Part shown: one piece after another, positions 54,945 to 64,000 of the stretch
Layout: each line of letters opens with the position of its first letter
Position numbering within the stretch: position 1 is the stretch's first letter
NCBI GenBank assembly: GCA_009699575.1
Contig: WLNY01000004.1
Span: 28,030-92,029, forward strand
DNA from: Actinomycetota bacterium
Lineage (GTDB): Bacteria; Actinomycetota; Actinomycetes; Nanopelagicales; Nanopelagicaceae
Direction of reading: 5' to 3'
Length of the DNA stretch: 64,000 bases
The notes under the pieces: generated by a model
The model's database searches: none
What the model saw: the letters and a program-made list of their open reading frames with translations, nothing else
Told to the model about the DNA's origin: nothing
Made by a program: the position numbers and the translations under genes

Positions 54945-55877
54945 TTAAACAATCTCACTTCCGTCATCACGGGTAGCCGTAAGGCTTGCCACTGTCGTGA
55001 TGGTAAGGCTGGTGATAATTACTCCCAAGCTCAGGGCGAGGGGTACTTCTGGAATATGAACTCCTGCAATTTCATCGACCCCAACTGCGTGGAACGCTTC
55101 AAAAATCATCTTAGTTCCGATAAATGCCAAGATAAAAGATAGACCTTTAGAGAGGTACACCAAGCGAGCAACTAAACCTTGCAATAGGAAATAAAGTTGT
55201 CGAAGTCCCATAAGAGCAAAGATATTAGCTGTTGCCACAATATAAGGGTCTTTTGTAATTCCGAAAATTGCAGGAATTGAATCGAGTGCAAAGACTAAGT
55301 CAGTGACGCCCAAAGTCAACAGAGCTACTGTGAAAGTACTCGTACCTTTTTCTCGAAGCCTTTTCTCAATTTTGCTTTCTTTTTTCTCCTCATTGTTATG
55401 AGGATTTTCGGAGAAAAGTTGGTAGGCCGTGAAGATTAGAAATGCTCCAAAAATAAAGAATGCACCTTGGAAACGACTTATTATCGCGGATCCGGCTGCG
55501 ATAAATCCTCCTCGCAAGACGAGAGCGATCATGATTCCAAGAAGCAGAACCAGTTGCTGCTTTTCCTTTTCAATTTTTAATCGAGCAAGAATTACTACGA
55601 AAACAAAAATGTTATCAACAGAAAGCGCATATTCTGTAAGCCAACCAGCGAAGAACTCAGGCCTCGCTGTTGGGGAGTCCACCCAACGTGGGAGTAGCAA
55701 TCCAAAAATAATCGCGGCGCTGACATAAATTCCAGTCCACGCAGCGGATTCACCAACCGTTGTTACGGAGTTCCGGCGCACAATAGCAAGAAGCAGATCC
55801 ACAGCAATGACTGCTGAAAGTATGCCTAAGGTGACGAGCCAGATTTGAGTGGATTCCATAGGAGAGCAGTCTGCCAT
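54945..55877 (-). CDS. TerC-family membrane protein
   Basis: A 310-residue protein with about eight membrane segments and the TerC motifs EYALSVDNIFVF and DLVFALDSIPAI, whose acidic residues in membranes suggest metal (Mn2+) export. The cytoplasmic linker NPHNNEEKKESKIEKRLRE is typical. No yybP-ykoY Mn2+ riboswitch fits in the 12 bases before it. The start may instead be the ATG at 55859. Confidence 0.9.
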   Translation of the reverse strand: MADCSPMESTQIWLVTLGILSAVIAVDLLLAIVRRNSVTTVGESAAWTGIYVSAAIIFGLLLPRWVDSPTARPEFFAGWLTEYALSVDNIFVFVVILARLKIEKEKQQLVLLLGIMIALVLRGGFIAAGSAIISRFQGAFFIFGAFLIFTAYQLFSENPHNNEEKKESKIEKRLREKGTSTFTVALLTLGVTDLVFALDSIPAIFGITKDPYIVATANIFALMGLRQLYFLLQGLVARLVYLSKGLSFILAFIGTKMIFEAFHAVGVDEIAGVHIPEVPLALSLGVIITSLTITTVASLTATRDDGSEIV

Positions 55878-55889
55878 GTAGGACTGCTA

Positions 55890-56273
55890 TTAAGAAACCT
55901 TCTGCTCTAGATCACGAATAATTCGGTGAATTTCCTCTGATATTTCCTTCAGTTCGCGAAGTTCTTGGGTGGCCAATTCACGAGCTTCTTTGGCTAATTC
56001 AAACTCACCGAGACTTGCCGAGTGGGTTTCATTAATTTTCATTTCGACCGATTTAGAGGAGACACTTTGGCCGACCATAATTATTGAGAGCAGAACAAGT
56101 TGAAGAAAAGTTTGTGCTACCCACGAAACTATAACAATTACATTGCCCGATTTTATTGCGCTTGGGAGGGATATCACTGCAATGATCGTAAAAAAATACG
56201 CGCACCACATTGTTGCAACTGCCGAAGTGATTCTTACAGCAATTCTTTCGTTGAGTTTCCGAATTGAATTCAT
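55890..56273 (-). CDS. Two-span membrane protein with C-terminal coiled coil
   Basis: A 127-residue protein: basic N terminus, two hydrophobic segments (about 17-38 and 45-67) and a charged helix of about 50 residues rich in Glu and Lys, likely a coiled coil (FELAKEARELATQELRELKE). The block AVATMWCAYFF is shared with an uncharacterised bacterial family (from memory). It precedes terC on the same strand. A TATTCT box lies 5 bases before the ATG. Confidence 0.7.
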   Translation of the reverse strand: MNSIRKLNERIAVRITSAVATMWCAYFFTIIAVISLPSAIKSGNVIVIVSWVAQTFLQLVLLSIIMVGQSVSSKSVEMKINETHSASLGEFELAKEARELATQELRELKEISEEIHRIIRDLEQKVS

Positions 56274-56312
56274 GTCCGAGAATATCGCGGACCTCCCTGG
56301 AAAGACCGGTAT

Positions 56313-56816
56313 CTAGTGATTTGATTTAGATTGTTTGCCTTGCAGGTTTTTCCCATTCTTCTTCATCCCCGGATTTTTATCATTCTTATCTTTTTTTTCC
56401 TTGAACCCACTCATTTCGGGTTCGGCTGGGGGGAGGGGCATAGGACCGAGTGCCAAAATTGCTCTGTCTCTAATAGCCACAGCTGCCAGAATTGCATTGC
56501 GACGACTAGTCAAGATTGCGTTTTTCTGTTCAACTGTTGTCGCTGATTTGAGTGCGAGATTTGCCTCTTTTGATGCCTTTGTGACGGCGCTTCGAAATAC
56601 CTTATTGATACTTGCGCGTGAAATTTCGCGCACGTGTAATGAATCATGAAACTGCTTCATCTCCATTTTGAATTTATCAACTGTGGTTTTATATGGTGAA
56701 ATTATTAATGGGTTCGTCGAGTCCGGTTGGTCTGAGTCCGCCCACGCTGATGCAACTGGGAGGGTTGTCGCAAGCAGTATTAATGCAACTGTCGCGGAGC
56801 CTCGGCGGATATCCAT
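56313..56816 (-). CDS. Secreted lysine-rich protein of unknown function
   Basis: A 167-residue protein with a signal peptide (hydrophobic TVALILLATTLPVASAWA), a helical middle rich in Ala, Lys and Arg, and a basic tail full of Lys, Asn and Asp (KEKKDKNDKNPGMKKNG). The ATG at 56816 is chosen because TACTCT lies 6 bases before it and the signal peptide then begins cleanly. It is divergent from a response regulator that may control it. No family recognised. Confidence 0.65.
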   Translation of the reverse strand: MDIRRGSATVALILLATTLPVASAWADSDQPDSTNPLIISPYKTTVDKFKMEMKQFHDSLHVREISRASINKVFRSAVTKASKEANLALKSATTVEQKNAILTSRRNAILAAVAIRDRAILALGPMPLPPAEPEMSGFKEKKDKNDKNPGMKKNGKNLQGKQSKSNH

Positions 56817-56822
56817 GGCTTG

Positions 56823-56828
56823 AGAGTA
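56823..56828 (-). promoter_or_regulatory. -10 element of the secreted-protein gene, leaderless type
   Basis: TACTCT on the minus strand, 6 bases before the ATG at 56816. Confidence 0.45.
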
Positions 56829-56916
56829 CGCTTTTTGCTTGTGAAGGTCCTGTGAAATGCTAGGTAGCACCATCAAATATTGGCTCAAGTGGACTTAGAT
56901 GTGCGAGAGTTACGCC

Positions 56917-57603
56917 ATGCCCTCCTTGATCATGGTTGTCGATGATGAATCTGGAGTGAGAGAGTTGCTGTGCGACGCCCTCCATATTGCAGGGTATGAA
57001 AGTGTTGATGCTCCTGATGGCATGGCAGCGTTGACACTTTTGAGGAAAGCCAAACCGGTTCTTGCAATAATCGATATCAACATGCCATTAATGGATGGAT
57101 TTGAACTAGTTGAGCGCATGCGAAGCGAAGGTAATGAGACACCAGTTCTTATGTTGTCTGCAAGAAACGATCGCGCTGACATCACTCGTGGTTTAACAAT
57201 TGGAGCCGATGATTACGTTACAAAACCATTTGGCTTAGAGGAATTACTGCTGCGCGTGAAAGCAATAATTCGTCGCTCAGAAAAGGCTGATATCGGAACA
57301 CCCCTATTGTCCTGTGGGCCAATCACGCTCAATGAAGAACTTCACCAAGTGACTTTTAACAGCGAAGTAATTGATTTATCCCCAACAGAATTTAGACTTT
57401 TGGCAGTTTTACTTGAGCATAAAGGTCGTGTGTTAAGTAAGGTTTTGTTGCTCGATGAAGTGTGGGGAATTACATTTCAATCTGAGAGCAGTGTAGTAGA
57501 TACCTACATCTCATATCTTCGCAAGAAGTTGCATAGAGATGGTTTCGAAGGAATTCGCACAGTTCGTGGAGTGGGATTTCAGATACAAGAACCTAAGGCG
57601 TAA
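56917..57603 (+). CDS. OmpR-family response regulator
   Basis: A 228-residue regulator: receiver domain with Asp53 (IIDINMPLMDG) and winged helix with LSPTEFRLLAVLLEH and VRGVGFQIQE. The ATG at 56917 gives the common MVVDDE start; an in-frame ATG at 56899 is possible and adds 6 residues. The kinase gene follows without a gap. The pair is distinct from MtrAB; its signal is unknown. Confidence 0.92.
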   Translation: MPSLIMVVDDESGVRELLCDALHIAGYESVDAPDGMAALTLLRKAKPVLAIIDINMPLMDGFELVERMRSEGNETPVLMLSARNDRADITRGLTIGADDYVTKPFGLEELLLRVKAIIRRSEKADIGTPLLSCGPITLNEELHQVTFNSEVIDLSPTEFRLLAVLLEHKGRVLSKVLLLDEVWGITFQSESSVVDTYISYLRKKLHRDGFEGIRTVRGVGFQIQEPKA

Positions 57604-58815
57604 ATGAATCAAAAAGTTCGGGTCACTCTATTTTCAGTTCTCATAACAACATTTCTCTCAATTGGAATTGGCTTTTTTTCTCTTCAGGATTCTAGAAACG
57701 GAGCCATTGGGGAATTAGATTCAGACTTAAATCTGGTGATCCAAACAGCACAAGAAAATCCGAATGACACCATCAACGCAGCGCTATTCGCCATTGAAAA
57801 TTCCAAACTTGATGCCTCGCTTTTATTTCTTACTCCCTCAATGGATATGACCGTAATTGTTGAGTCGACTCTTCTACTGCGGGATGGGCCCTCGGCTCAA
57901 GAGATAAAAACTTCAAGTGTTAAACCCATCACCGTCAATGCAGATAGCCCTTATAGGTTACGAAGCTTGACTCTTCCCGAAGGCGAATATTTACTTGTTG
58001 CTGCATCAATTGCTGAATTAGATTCAACATGGCACACAAATCTTCTCCGAATAGTTATTTTTCTTTTCTTTGCAAATGCCCTTGCGATACTTTTTTCGAT
58101 ACTAGTTTTACGAAACAATTCCAGGAATTTTGAAAGAAATTCACTGAGTAGGATGCAACTTTTCCTTGGTGATGCAGCTCATGAATTACGCACACCACTT
58201 ACAGTTATCAAGGGTTATTCAGAATTGTTGGCTTCGAAGAAATTTGACGCTCCCGAGGACCGAGAACGTGCTCTACTTCGAATTGATACAGAAGTGAAGC
58301 GAATGGAATCATTAATTAATGACCTTCTTCTCACTGCAGAGCTAAGCGAATCAACACATTTAGATTTTAGTGAATGCGACCTAACAGAGCTTTTGGCAAC
58401 CCATATCCAAGATTTCAAAGTTCTCTCTCCCGCTCACGAGGTGACGAGCCTGATAGAAGATGGCGTTAAAATACAAGGTTCAATAGATCACTTAGAGCGA
58501 TTGATTCAAAACATTTTCTCAAATATTCGTCGTCATACTTCGGATGAGGTGGACGTGAAGATCTCCCTCAAGAAAATAGGCAAAAACGCTGTAATGACTT
58601 TTGAGGATGCAGGTCCAGGTTTACCCCCAGAGGCCTACAAGAAAAGTATTCTAGAGTTTGAAAGATTTGATCGCTCCCGATCGCGCTTGTCTGGCGGAAG
58701 TGGACTCGGGATGAGCATTATGGCTGCAGTGGTTAAAGAACATAGAGGCGCTTTAGAATTATCGCAGAGTGACCTTGGCGGATTATCAACGAAAATAACT
58801 TTACCCATCAAATAA
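57604..58815 (+). CDS. Membrane sensor histidine kinase
   Basis: A 403-residue kinase with two membrane segments (about 8-26 and 147-167) flanking a 120-residue sensor region, then HisKA with His193 (GDAAHELRTPLTVIKGY) and HATPase_c (GGSGLGMSIMAAV). No HAMP domain is visible. Its ATG directly follows the regulator stop. It ends 22 bases before the methyltransferase gene. Confidence 0.92.
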   Translation: MNQKVRVTLFSVLITTFLSIGIGFFSLQDSRNGAIGELDSDLNLVIQTAQENPNDTINAALFAIENSKLDASLLFLTPSMDMTVIVESTLLLRDGPSAQEIKTSSVKPITVNADSPYRLRSLTLPEGEYLLVAASIAELDSTWHTNLLRIVIFLFFANALAILFSILVLRNNSRNFERNSLSRMQLFLGDAAHELRTPLTVIKGYSELLASKKFDAPEDRERALLRIDTEVKRMESLINDLLLTAELSESTHLDFSECDLTELLATHIQDFKVLSPAHEVTSLIEDGVKIQGSIDHLERLIQNIFSNIRRHTSDEVDVKISLKKIGKNAVMTFEDAGPGLPPEAYKKSILEFERFDRSRSRLSGGSGLGMSIMAAVVKEHRGALELSQSDLGGLSTKITLPIK

Positions 58816-58837
58816 CACCCCTACACTTTCCCTTATT

Positions 58838-61467
<2,630 letters not shown>

Positions 61468-61491
61468 AGAGAGCATTTCGCGGTGAACATG

Positions 61492-61497
61492 TACTCT
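61492..61497 (+). promoter_or_regulatory. -10 element of the FKBP lipoprotein gene, leaderless type
   Basis: TACTCT ends 6 bases before the GTG at 61504 and decides that start over GTG 61483 and ATG 61489. Confidence 0.55.
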
Positions 61498-61503
61498 TCT
61501 CTC

Positions 61504-62025
61504 GTGAGCAAAAAAGCCATCGTTTCTATTGTTATATCCATTTCACTTATTACATTGACTGCATGTGGAGGATCAGACGTGTCATCATCGCCAACAAATT
61601 CAGCAACTCCTTCAGAGTCGGCTGCTGCATCAGGCACTGTTCTTCCCACCGTCACCAATATTGCAGGTGAAGCGCCAACAATTACTGCACCGCAGGGCGC
61701 TGCCCCAACAGAATTAGTTTCCACCGACATCATTGTTGGAACCGGAGCCGAAGTTTTGGCAACATCAACTCTGACTGTGCATTACACACTGATGGCATGG
61801 TCGACAGGAAAAGTTGTTGAGTCGTCATGGACAGGAAAATCTCCTGCAACATTTGGTCTATCGCAAGTAATTCTTGGATGGCAGCAAGGAATTCCGGGAA
61901 TGAAAGTTGGAGGTCGTCGACTTCTCGTCATTCCACCAGCACTTGGTTATGGAGCCGCTGGCGGTGGACCTATCGGTCCAAACGAAACGTTAATATTCGC
62001 AGTTGATGTTTTAGGTGTGAGCTAA
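61504..62025 (+). CDS. FKBP-type peptidyl-prolyl isomerase lipoprotein
   Basis: A 173-residue exported foldase. The signal peptide [14 protein letters not shown] ends in the lipobox LTAC, so the mature protein is probably lipid-anchored outside the membrane. A Ser/Thr/Ala linker precedes the FKBP domain ([55 protein letters not shown]). The GTG at 61504 gives a normal lipoprotein n-region and follows a TACTCT box. The 3' end overlaps trhO by 4 bases tail to tail. Confidence 0.92.
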   Translation: MSKKAIVSIVISISLITLTACGGSDVSSSPTNSATPSESAAASGTVLPTVTNIAGEAPTITAPQGAAPTELVSTDIIVGTGAEVLATSTLTVHYTLMAWSTGKVVESSWTGKSPATFGLSQVILGWQQGIPGMKVGGRRLLVIPPALGYGAAGGGPIGPNETLIFAVDVLGVS

Positions 62026-62924
62026 CCGATCATCTCTCGATCACGACGTCGATTAAATTCGTGTTTGCATTCAGTGTTAGATTCGATTGTTGAGCAAGGC
62101 TCGCACAACAAAATAAGTTCGTGACATTGTGCGCAGTTGTAGAATTTATTAGTTGACGCTAAGCACTTTTCGCATTCGCCAATAACTTTTGTCTTGTCAG
62201 AAAAATCAACAGTCATGCGTCCATCAAATGTGTAGAGCGAACCTTCCCACAAGCTGTCATCGCCAAATTTATCGCCGTATCGAACGATTCCGCCTTTGAC
62301 TTGATACACCTCAGTGAAGCCGCGATTTTTCATAACAGAGGAGAGAACCTCGCAGCGAATTCCACCTGTGCAGTACGTCACGATTGGCTTATCCTTCATA
62401 TGGTCGTATTTGCCGCTCTCGATTTCCTGCACAAACTCTCGAGTTGTTGCCACATCAGGTACTACAGCGCCCTTAAATTTTCCAATTTTCGCTTCGAAAG
62501 TATTGCGGCCATCAAAGAAAATCACATCATCGCCTCGTTCGGCAACTAACTTGTCGACCTCTTCAGGACGCAGGTGAATTCCTCCACCGACCACACCATT
62601 TTCATCGACTTTGAGTTCTGATGGATTACCAAACGCCACGAGTTCGGCGCGTACCGAAACCTTGAGCTTTGGAAAATCGTGCCCGGTTCCATCGGACCAT
62701 TTGAAATCTATCCTCCTGAAACCCGGATACTTCTTTGTCTGCTTTACATATTTCTTGAGTGCAGACATATCTCCGCCGACAGTGCCATTAATCCCATGTG
62801 GGGAGACGATGATCCGCCCCTTGATGCCCAACGTTTCGCAGAGATTGTGCTGCCACAATTTCATGGCAACTGGGTCGGCCACTGGGGTGAACCCGTAAAA
62901 AAGAAGAACCTTCTGCAATTCCAT
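62022..62924 (-). CDS. trhO: tRNA uridine-34 hydroxylase TrhO (rhodanese family)
   Basis: TrhO hydroxylates uridine 34 of tRNA on the way to 5-methoxyuridine-type modifications. The 300-residue protein has an acylphosphatase-like N-terminal domain, a rhodanese domain with the family loop CTGGIRCE (Cys185) and a C-terminal cysteine-rich region (CEKC, CAQC, CEPC) likely binding zinc. The ATG at 62924 is supported by a TACGAT box 6 bases upstream and gives the standard length; a longer frame to 63074 is unlikely. Confidence 0.93.
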   Translation of the reverse strand: MELQKVLLFYGFTPVADPVAMKLWQHNLCETLGIKGRIIVSPHGINGTVGGDMSALKKYVKQTKKYPGFRRIDFKWSDGTGHDFPKLKVSVRAELVAFGNPSELKVDENGVVGGGIHLRPEEVDKLVAERGDDVIFFDGRNTFEAKIGKFKGAVVPDVATTREFVQEIESGKYDHMKDKPIVTYCTGGIRCEVLSSVMKNRGFTEVYQVKGGIVRYGDKFGDDSLWEGSLYTFDGRMTVDFSDKTKVIGECEKCLASTNKFYNCAQCHELILLCEPCSTIESNTECKHEFNRRRDREMIG

Positions 62925-62930
62925 GGGCGT

Positions 62931-62936
62931 ATCGTA
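62931..62936 (-). promoter_or_regulatory. -10 element of trhO, leaderless type
   Basis: TACGAT on the minus strand, 6 bases before the ATG at 62924. Confidence 0.55.
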
Positions 62937-63007
62937 TCGAAATCGATGGGGTGCAAAAAACTGTAATAAAGAGGTATTCGGGGTTTTCACAAAATCGGCC
63001 CCCCCTG

Positions 63008-63013
63008 TAGGGT
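63008..63013 (+). promoter_or_regulatory. -10 element of the S8 protease gene, leaderless type
   Basis: TAGGGT ends 6 bases before the ATG at 63020, favouring it over the in-frame ATG at 63014, which directly abuts the box. Confidence 0.5.
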
Positions 63014-63019
63014 ATGCCC

Positions 63020-64000
63020 ATGACAAATCGCCGTATCTGGACTCCACGCTTCGCAGTACTCGCCGCCGCTGCACTCGTAGCCGCTTTGATCAGTCCAAGT
63101 GCGCATGCTGCACCAGGTGTTCTCAAGTCGTACCTCGTCACGGTTGAAAAGGGCAAGAACCTTTCTTCTGAAGGACGAGCAGAAGGTTTAGGCGGTCGTG
63201 TTGGGGCGCGTTGGGAATCTGCAGGTAACGGTTTTGAAGTAATGCTGACAGATCAAGCAGCGCTTGAATTATCAAAAACTCCAGGTGTCCGTTTTGTGGA
63301 ACCAAATGGAATGGCGCACACTACCGATGTTCAAACTCCCGCAACTTGGGGACTTGATCGTATCGATGAAACTACAAAAGTCCTCAACAATTCATACACA
63401 TATGCGGCATCTGCTGGAACGGGAGTTCGGGCGTATGTTATTGACACCGGAATTCTCACAACACACTCTGAATTTGCCGGGCGTACGCTTGCTGGAATAA
63501 ATTTTGTTAATAGCACTGCAGGGAATTCAAGTTACACCGATTGCAACGGACATGGAACTCACGTTGCAGGAACAATCGGCGGCACAACATATGGCGTTGC
63601 TAAGAAAGTTACTCTTATTCCAGTACGCGTGCTTGATTGCGCTGGATCTGGTTCATGGGCTGGTGTCATTTCTGGAATTAACTGGGTAGCCCAACAAAAA
63701 ATTAACAATCCAACCATTCCAATGGTTGCCAACATGAGTCTCGGTGGGGGTAAGAGCACATCAGTAAATAGCGCGGTAGCAGCAGCTGTTGCAGCAGGAG
63801 TTGTCTTTGGAGTTGCTGCAGGCAACGGTGATGCGGCTGGCAATCCACAAGATGCATGTAATTCTTCCCCATCAAGTGAACTCAGTGCAATAACAGTTGG
63901 CGCAACTAATAACACGGATACCAAAGCTTCGTGGTCAAATTACGGAACGTGTGTAGATATTTTCGCTCCTGGCGTGAGCATCACGTCATCCTGGTATTCA
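63020..64000 (+). CDS. Secreted subtilisin-family (S8) serine protease, 3' end outside window
   Basis: 327 residues are visible, open to the window end. There is a signal peptide (about 1-31, cleavage near SAHAAP), an inhibitor I9 propeptide (about 36-98, SYLVTVEKG to VRFVEPNG) and a proteinase K-like S8 domain. Catalytic Asp142 (VIDTGI), His178 ([10 protein letters not shown]) and the oxyanion Asn (AAGNG) are present. The frame stops just before the catalytic serine motif would appear, so activity is presumed rather than seen. Confidence 0.92.
   Translation, partial: MTNRRIWTPRFAVLAAAALVAALISPSAHAAPGVLKSYLVTVEKGKNLSSEGRAEGLGGRVGARWESAGNGFEVMLTDQAALELSKTPGVRFVEPNGMAHTTDVQTPATWGLDRIDETTKVLNNSYTYAASAGTGVRAYVIDTGILTTHSEFAGRTLAGINFVNSTAGNSSYTDCNGHGTHVAGTIGGTTYGVAKKVTLIPVRVLDCAGSGSWAGVISGINWVAQQKINNPTIPMVANMSLGGGKSTSVNSAVAAAVAAGVVFGVAAGNGDAAGNPQDACNSSPSSELSAITVGATNNTDTKASWSNYGTCVDIFAPGVSITSSWYS

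Noticed and set aside
55878..55889. Mn2+ riboswitch (yybP-ykoY) before terC
   Set aside because: Only 12 bases separate terC from the upstream gene, far too short for the riboswitch.

Overview
The window looks like a chromosomal segment of a streamlined, moderately low-G+C actinobacterium, most likely a free-living freshwater lineage of the Nanopelagicales (acI) type; that lineage placement is inference from memory. The actinobacterial identity is firm. There are two WhiB proteins, MtrA/MtrB, MshB of mycothiol synthesis, FdxC/DapC, PdtaS, TatB and the marker families DUF3117, DUF3107, DUF3499, DUF5719 and DUF6459. Genes are packed almost end to end with many ATGA-type overlaps. No gap exceeds 300 bases, and no insertion sequence, prophage, CRISPR array or rRNA is visible.

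Layout. 1-2515: end of birA, purK-purE and a CoA-binding protein. 2511-8935: a cell-surface glycan block with UDP-glucose dehydrogenase, an LCP ligase, a glycosyltransferase, a two-part ABC polysaccharide exporter and a SpoIID-like protein. 8928-16152: dapD, a LOG-type hydrolase, SRPBCC, a tiny sigma-region-4 protein, DUF3117, leucyl aminopeptidase, O-methyltransferase, HtrA, TatB and Mrp, in an order recalling the htrA-tatB-mrp region of Mycobacterium but without sigE. 16120-20345: DUF1003, a soluble MgtE-like CBS protein, a DMT exporter, a PHP phosphatase and MarC. 20350-29912: DEAD-box helicase, DUF3107, TetR, MoeZ-like activator, MshB, CysRS, GNAT, FdxC, DapC and a sugar nucleotidyltransferase. 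30082-43656: WhiB2, a giant glycosyltransferase, DUF5719, DUF3499, phosphomannomutase, AdoHcy hydrolase, MtrA, MtrB, ComF and SecA; LpqB and the long HPF usual in this block are missing.

43653-48157: DUF6459, a CpaB-like SAF protein, a MinD/CpaE-like ATPase with a degenerate P-loop, DUF6912, PdtaS and WhiB1. 48352-54011: tRNA-Arg(CCG), MsrA/MsrB, a DNA glycosylase, a PatB-type C-S lyase, a PYROXD2-like oxidoreductase and a trans-sulfuration enzyme. 54030-58815: a coupled pair of small membrane genes, a short HPF, TerC, a membrane and a secreted protein, and a second two-component system. 58838-64000: a METTL25-like methyltransferase, E. coli-type ArgG, an FKBP lipoprotein, TrhO and a subtilisin cut off by the window end.

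The strongest non-annotation signal is regulatory. About twenty genes carry a TANNNT -10 hexamer exactly 6-7 bases before the start codon with no recognisable -35, which predicts widespread leaderless transcription and settles several start codons (FKBP, the S8 protease, TrhO, PatB-like lyase, the secreted 167-aa protein). Other points worth a look are two apparent non-canonical starts (ATT for the CoA-binding protein, CTG for dapC), a structured leader before AdoHcy hydrolase, and the SAF/degenerate-ATPase cluster.
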